Of a stretch of 6,453 nucleotides of DNA, positions 5,237 to 6,453 are shown piece by piece. The notes under the pieces are model-generated. The model was given only the letters and a program-made list of their open reading frames with translations. It was not told the origin of the DNA and made no database searches. Numbering within the stretch: position 1 is the stretch's first letter; each line of letters starts with the position of its first letter. Source of the stretch: Tannerella sp. (GTDB lineage Bacteria; Bacteroidota; Bacteroidia; Bacteroidales; Tannerellaceae); contig JAIRXI010000037.1 of the NCBI GenBank assembly GCA_031268395.1, positions 1 through 6,453 of the forward strand, read 5' to 3'. A program made the position numbers and the translations under genes.

Positions 5237-5255
5237 GAGACTGAAACGCCGAAAG

Positions 5256-6404
5256 CTATTTCCTGTCCAGCAAAATCAGCCTGGCCACAGCGCCATTCAC
5301 TTCGCCGTTTTCGCCGAACGCTACGCCGCGAATGTTGAAGCGACGTTCGATTTCATCAATGGTCTCGTTGCCGATGCCGTTCTCGCTCAGGCGGGTGGTC
5401 AGTCCGAGCGAACGGAAAAAGACGTCCGTCCGGGCGATGCTTTCGTCGATACGCTCGTCGCGGCTGCCTTCCGTGATGCCCCACACCCGTTCGCCGTACT
5501 GGAGAATCTTGTCGCCCTTGCGCTGGCGCAGGACATTCATCGTTCCCGGCAGTACAATAGCCAGCGTATGGCCGTGTGAAAGACCATGCAATGCCGTCAA
5601 TTCATGGCCGATCATGTGCGTCGCCCAGTCCTGCGGCACGCCTCCCAGTCCCAGGAAACCGTTCAGTCCCAGCGTGGCCGAAAGCATGAAGTCGGCCATC
5701 AGGTCGTAATCACGCTGATTCTCGCGTATCTTCGGCGCAATCTCGACCAGCGTCTGTAGAATACCTTCCGACCAGCGATCCATCGGGCGCGATACTCCCG
5801 TCACTGTCAGGTACTGTTCCATCACATGCACAAACGTATCGGCCAGACCGTTGGCCACCTGGCCGGCAGGCAGCGTGAAGGTCGCCTCCGGGTCGAGGAT
5901 GGAAAACACCGGATAGTCGGTCTTGATACCGTATTTTTCTTTTGTCCCGTAGCAGGAAATCACGGCGTTGCGGTTCATCTCCGTACCCGTGGCCGGCAAG
6001 GTGACGACGGTCGCCAGTGGCAGACCGTGCGGCAGAGGCTTCTGGCTTTTGACCAGTTCCCAGGCATCGCCTTCATACAGTATGCCCGCAGCAACCAGCT
6101 TGGAACCGTCCGCCACCGACCCGCCGCCCACAGCAACAACCCAGTCCACCTTCTCTTCCTTGCCCAGTGCAATCGCCCTGCGCAATGTTTCAACCGACGG
6201 GTTGGGTTCGATGCCCCAAAATTCCACCGTGCAATAACCTTTCAATGCGCTGACAACCTGGTCATACACGCCGTTCTTTTTAACGCTTCCGCCACCGAAA
6301 GTGAGCAAAATCCGCTTTCCGGCGGGTATCTCTTCCGGCATACGGGCAATCATCCCCTTACCCATCATGAGTTTCACAGGATTCTGAAAAATAAAACCAT
6401 TCAT
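5256..6404 (-). CDS. yqhD: YqhD-type NADPH-dependent iron/zinc alcohol dehydrogenase
   Basis: This 382-residue protein belongs to group III metal-dependent alcohol dehydrogenases and resembles E. coli YqhD (387 residues) along its length. YqhD reduces aldehydes to alcohols with NADPH, serving in detoxification and redox balance. G-G-G-S (37-40) followed by VKKNG is at the same position as the NADP-binding loop of YqhD, and GGGSVADG (93-100) and TLPATGTEMN (135-144) are the nucleotide-site motifs. The metal ligands are Asp189 and His193 (ADTFVH), His263 (DWATH) and His277 (LSHGH). GVPQDWATHMIGHELTALHG and the later ERVWGITEGS closely match YqhD. I chose the ATG at 6404 because the protein aligns from MNGFIF; the TTG at 6437 lies within the promoter element. 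The leader is A-rich without a Shine-Dalgarno site. It seems to be transcribed alone, and no regulator gene is adjacent. The natural substrate cannot be told from sequence. Confidence 0.95.
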   Translation of the reverse strand: MNGFIFQNPVKLMMGKGMIARMPEEIPAGKRILLTFGGGSVKKNGVYDQVVSALKGYCTVEFWGIEPNPSVETLRRAIALGKEEKVDWVVAVGGGSVADGSKLVAAGILYEGDAWELVKSQKPLPHGLPLATVVTLPATGTEMNRNAVISCYGTKEKYGIKTDYPVFSILDPEATFTLPAGQVANGLADTFVHVMEQYLTVTGVSRPMDRWSEGILQTLVEIAPKIRENQRDYDLMADFMLSATLGLNGFLGLGGVPQDWATHMIGHELTALHGLSHGHTLAIVLPGTMNVLRQRKGDKILQYGERVWGITEGSRDERIDESIARTDVFFRSLGLTTRLSENGIGNETIDEIERRFNIRGVAFGENGEVNGAVARLILLDRK

Positions 6405-6434
6405 ATCGTTATCTTTTTTAGTTTTTAGACTGTG

Positions 6435-6442
6435 CAAAAATA
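6435..6442 (-). promoter_or_regulatory. Bacteroidetes -7 promoter element for the alcohol dehydrogenase
   Basis: The minus strand reads TATTTTTG, a perfect match to TAnnTTTG, recognised by the Bacteroidetes primary sigma factor. It lies 30 bases before the ATG at 6404, implying a short leader of about 25 bases. The -33 element would lie beyond the right end of the window and cannot be checked. Confidence 0.65.
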
Positions 6443-6453
6443 ATACGGAAAAC

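Larger units (their letters stand above)
4795..5255. other. Long intergenic region between DUF6261 and alcohol dehydrogenase genes
   Basis: I find no secure gene in these 461 bases. The part next to DUF6261 (4815-4947) is open in all three minus frames, giving 81- and 82-codon ORFs from ATGs at 5053 and 5063. Neither resembles a protein I know. The region holds an imperfect direct repeat (4875-4990), small hairpins, a promoter candidate (5089-5096), a run of nine T (5101-5109), two GGATTTTTT copies (5130-5138, 5160-5168) and nested stem-loops after the dehydrogenase stop (5183-5236). It probably acts as a long leader for DUF6261 plus the 3' end of the dehydrogenase transcript. Confidence 0.45.

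Overview
The window most likely comes from a member of the Bacteroidota, probably the order Bacteroidales. Three things point there. A perfect match to the Bacteroidetes -7 promoter element (TAnnTTTG) lies upstream of the alcohol dehydrogenase gene. Translation starts are preceded by A-rich leaders rather than clear Shine-Dalgarno sites. One gene belongs to DUF6261, which I know only from this phylum. Base composition is moderately GC-rich, so the genus cannot be named. All six convincing genes lie on the minus strand, so the window reads from right to left in transcription order.

Right part (5256-6442): a monocistronic-looking, YqhD-type, NADPH-dependent iron/zinc alcohol dehydrogenase (aldehyde reductase) with its own promoter and nested stem-loops after its stop. 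A non-coding stretch of about 460 bases follows. It holds a weaker promoter candidate, an imperfect 38-base direct repeat with small hairpins, and several short overlapping open frames that are probably not genes. Next is a DUF6261 gene of unknown function (4057-4794), then a 103-base gap with a hairpin.

Middle part (683-3953): a tightly packed four-gene operon. In order it encodes an ApbE-like FAD:protein FMN transferase without a signal peptide; a Tat-exported Gfo/Idh/MocA oxidoreductase that looks like a lipoprotein and carries an S-E-D-E sequence right after the lipobox cysteine, resembling the Bacteroidetes surface-export signal; a 78-residue protein with two membrane segments; and an alpha/beta hydrolase with an intact Ser-Asp-His triad. 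Junctions are an 8-base overlap (or 1-base gap), a 1-base gap and a 5-base gap, so the products are probably made together. A possible reading is envelope redox or carbohydrate chemistry, but no substrate can be read from the sequence.

Left part (1-682): no convincing gene. Its main content is an array of eleven 21-base tandem repeats (121-351) in which a 5-base stem is conserved while the loop changes between a few variants. Further hairpins and palindromes lie between the array and the operon's 3' end. Because 21 is divisible by three, the array stays open in five of six frames, so its open frames do not show coding.

I see no CRISPR array, tRNA, rRNA, transposase or recognisable phage gene. 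The most notable points are the putative surface-exposed Tat lipoprotein oxidoreductase, its pairing with a flavinyl transferase that has no visible target, and the hairpin repeat array.
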